From Haloarcula nitratireducens (GTDB taxonomy: Archaea; Halobacteriota; Halobacteria; Halobacteriales; Haloarculaceae): a stretch of DNA of 64,000 nt. Below, in pieces: positions 62,391 through 64,000 of this stretch (position 1 is the stretch's first letter; each line of letters starts with the position of its first letter). Location of the stretch: positions 1 through 64,000 of the forward strand of contig NZ_RKLT01000013.1 in assembly GCF_019599505.1 (NCBI RefSeq), read 5' to 3'. The translations under genes were made by a program, and so were the position numbers. The notes beneath the pieces were generated by a model. That model was not told the origin of the DNA. It saw nothing but the letters and a program-made list of their open reading frames with translations, and did no database searches.

Positions 62391-63434
62391 ATGCGCGGAC
62401 TTGCCAAGACCAGCCGTAGCCACGGTGCCATAGAACTCGTCGACAGAGAGCGACCGACCCCGGCGCCCGACGAGGCGCTGATCGAGGTTGACTACGCCGG
62501 TCTCTGCGGGAGTGATGCGGGCATCTACGAGTTCGAGTCGGCGTTCGAGCGGATGGAGCTCCCGACCGTCATCGGGCACGAGTACTGCGGTCACGTCGTC
62601 GAGGTCGGCGACCGCGTCTCGAAGTTCGCCGTCGGCGACCGCGTCGTCGAGCGCCCGATCCAAGGCTGTGGCGACTGCTACCAGTGCGAGATTGGCGAGG
62701 AGAACGTCTGCCAGGACGCCGTAATAACCGGTGTCGACCACGACGGTGCCTACGCGGGCTACCTCGCGGTCCCCGAGGCAGCCCTCCACCCGGTGCCCGA
62801 GGAGATCCCCCCGAAACACGCGGCCATAGTAGAGCCCACCAGCATCGCCGCGCGAGCCGTCGTCGAGAACTCGCGGGTGCGCGCCGGCGACCGCGTCATG
62901 GTGGCCGGGCCCGGCCCGATCGGTATCCTCACAGCGCAGGTCGCCGATGCGCAGGGCGGCGACGTCGTCGTGGCTGGGGTCGGCCAGGACGTGAGCTACC
63001 GGCTCCCTCTCGCGGAGGAACTGGGATTCTCGACCATCGATGTCGAGGCCGACGAACTCGACGAGCGACGCAGGGCGCTGACCGACGGCGTTGGCTACGA
63101 CGTTGTATTCGACACGACCGGCCACCCCTCTGGCTTCTCGATGGCCGTTGACGAGGTCCGGAAGGGTGGTCAGATTGTCTTCGTCGGCCAGACCGGTGAG
63201 GTGACGATGAAATACTCGCGGCTCGTCCGGGCGGAGATAGACGTCCAGTGTTCCTACGCCTCGACCTACGAGGACTTCGAGCGCTCGCTGCGGATGATTC
63301 GCTCGGACGCGATCGAGTGCGAGAGTTTCCTCGACGATCGGTTCTCGCTGCTTGACGCCGACACCGCCTTCGAGGCGTTTTTAGAGGGCGAGACGGTCAA
63401 GCCGGTGTTCGACGTCGCCGAACTGCGCGAATAG
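62391..63434 (+). CDS. zinc-dependent MDR alcohol/polyol dehydrogenase, 347 aa
   Basis: Catalytic zinc ligands lie in G-L-C-G-S-D and G-H-E-Y-C-G. The structural-zinc lobe has four cysteines, C-G-D-C-Y-Q-C-E-I-G-E-E-N-V-C. The NAD(P) fold has V-A-G-P-G-P-I-G-I-L-T. This resembles threonine/sorbitol/galactitol-type dehydrogenases. Near a sugar-acid dehydratase and a pentose-acid pathway, it may oxidise a sugar or polyol to a lactone or keto sugar. Spacing from the partial dehydratase (convergent) is about 170 bases. Substrate not predictable. Confidence 0.92.
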   Translation: MRGLAKTSRSHGAIELVDRERPTPAPDEALIEVDYAGLCGSDAGIYEFESAFERMELPTVIGHEYCGHVVEVGDRVSKFAVGDRVVERPIQGCGDCYQCEIGEENVCQDAVITGVDHDGAYAGYLAVPEAALHPVPEEIPPKHAAIVEPTSIAARAVVENSRVRAGDRVMVAGPGPIGILTAQVADAQGGDVVVAGVGQDVSYRLPLAEELGFSTIDVEADELDERRRALTDGVGYDVVFDTTGHPSGFSMAVDEVRKGGQIVFVGQTGEVTMKYSRLVRAEIDVQCSYASTYEDFERSLRMIRSDAIECESFLDDRFSLLDADTAFEAFLEGETVKPVFDVAELRE

Positions 63435-63602
63435 CGCGGTTCGGAAGGAGAACGGAGAAAATAGTGGTTTCCATGGGTTCGACGGCCGATTCAATCCGCC
63501 CCCGAATAGAAGAGGCTGTGTCTGTCCTTCAGCTCGCCTGTCGAGTTCGACCCAGCTATGTAGGATTGGACACCGAGATTCGGCGATTTTCGAGCGCGAC
63601 GA

Positions 63603-64000
63603 CTACGCTTCGTCGAACAGCGTTTCGCCCTCTGCCAGGTGGTCCTCGACGGCATCGAGGTTCAAGGTTAGACCGAGACCGGGCTCTTCGGGGACGGGCA
63701 TGTAGCCGTCCTGGATGAGATCGTCCTCTTCGACGAGGTCCTCCCACCAGCCGAGTTCGTAGGAGTGGTACTCCAGCGCGAGGGCGTTCGGGATGGCGGC
63801 ACCGACGTGGGCACTCGCCATCGTCCCTATGGGTGAGGAGACATTGTGCATCGCGACGGGGATGTAGTAGATATCCGCAAGCGTCGCTATCTTGCGGGTC
63901 TCGCGCATACCGCCGACCTTCGGGACGTCGGGCGCAACGATGTCCAGGGCCTGCTCCTCAATGAGCCGGCGCTGGCCATGGGTCCGGTAGATGTTCTCGC
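63603..64000 (-). CDS. enolase-superfamily sugar-acid dehydratase, partial
   Basis: Only the C-terminal 131 residues are in the window; the frame is open to the right edge. D-I-V-A-P-D-V-P-K-V-G-G-M-R-E (the active-site barrel strands), V-A-M-H-N-V-S-S-P-I-G-T-M-A-S-A-H (general acid His) and L-E-Y-H-S-Y-E are typical of mandelate-racemase-subgroup sugar-acid dehydratases, such as haloarchaeal xylonate/arabinonate (XacD) or gluconate dehydratases. It would supply the substrate of the XylX-like enzyme. Confidence 0.88.
   Translation of the reverse strand, partial: ENIYRTHGQRRLIEEQALDIVAPDVPKVGGMRETRKIATLADIYYIPVAMHNVSSPIGTMASAHVGAAIPNALALEYHSYELGWWEDLVEEDDLIQDGYMPVPEEPGLGLTLNLDAVEDHLAEGETLFDEA

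Noticed and set aside
62385..63125. 246-codon minus-strand frame
   Set aside because: Antisense to the zinc alcohol dehydrogenase; the plus strand carries all zinc ligands.

Overview
The window is from a halophilic archaeon (class Halobacteria). The predicted proteins are strongly acidic. Secreted proteins carry twin-arginine (Tat) signals, and the one clear lipoprotein has a Tat lipobox. Several families are haloarchaeal specialities: an archaeal SMC-like Sph protein, an RdfA-type protein, a Bat-type HTH_10 regulator and the oxidative pentose pathway. Base composition is uneven, there are many broken genes and IS remnants, and there are no rRNA or tRNA genes and no CRISPR array. This suggests a megaplasmid or an accessory chromosomal region rather than core chromosome.

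Layout. (1) 0.4-18 kb looks like a defence island. It holds a PD-(D/E)xK nuclease-like protein, a PLD-like protein, a divergent pair of an M48-type metalloprotease and a rhomboid protease, an AT-rich 729-residue protein with a C-terminal nuclease motif, a membrane protein, a complete type I restriction-modification operon (hsdM-hsdS-hsdR) and an OLD-family ATPase/TOPRIM nuclease flanked by imperfect direct repeats. (2) 18.4-22.1 kb is a plasmid- or virus-like block of small genes. Several overlap by ATGA and there are two winged-helix regulators. (3) 22.2-26.3 kb is a junkyard with two copies of a dispersed repeat, a P-type ATPase remnant and a UspA remnant. It also holds an intact HTH_10 regulator and a cytochrome P450. 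(4) 26.3-28.9 kb has a convergent sph/rdfA-like pair. (5) 29.2-48.6 kb is a large fructan/fructose locus: three GH32 fructan hydrolases, two GH68 fructosyltransferases, an RbsABC/FrcBCA-type ABC importer, an orphan SBP_bac_5-type binding protein, a fructose PTS EIIC and a DeoR/GlpR regulator. (6) 49-51.4 kb has an ATP-grasp enzyme and a GT4 glycosyltransferase. (7) 51.4-54.0 kb is another decayed zone with a third repeat copy, a dead IS630 element and a truncated IS1595 element. (8) 54.5-64 kb is mostly GC-rich and linked to sugar-acid oxidation: an IclR regulator, a TRAP permease fragment, AzlD with a frameshifted AzlC, two FAH-family enzymes (one resembling 2-keto-3-deoxy-pentonate dehydratase), an alpha-ketoglutarate semialdehyde dehydrogenase-like ALDH, a decayed IclR gene, a zinc alcohol dehydrogenase and a partial sugar-acid dehydratase.

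How it fits together (inference): in the fructan locus, Tat-exported GH68 enzymes could polymerise fructose from sucrose outside the cell, and Tat-exported GH32 enzymes could release it again. The FrcBCA-like importer and PTS EIIC would take fructose in, and an unusual GH32 enzyme without a signal peptide would act in the cytoplasm. The rest of the PTS (EI, HPr, EIIA, EIIB) and fructose-1-phosphate kinase are not in the window. The pentose block would take xylonate or arabinonate to alpha-ketoglutarate. All family calls are from motif reading; no searches were run.
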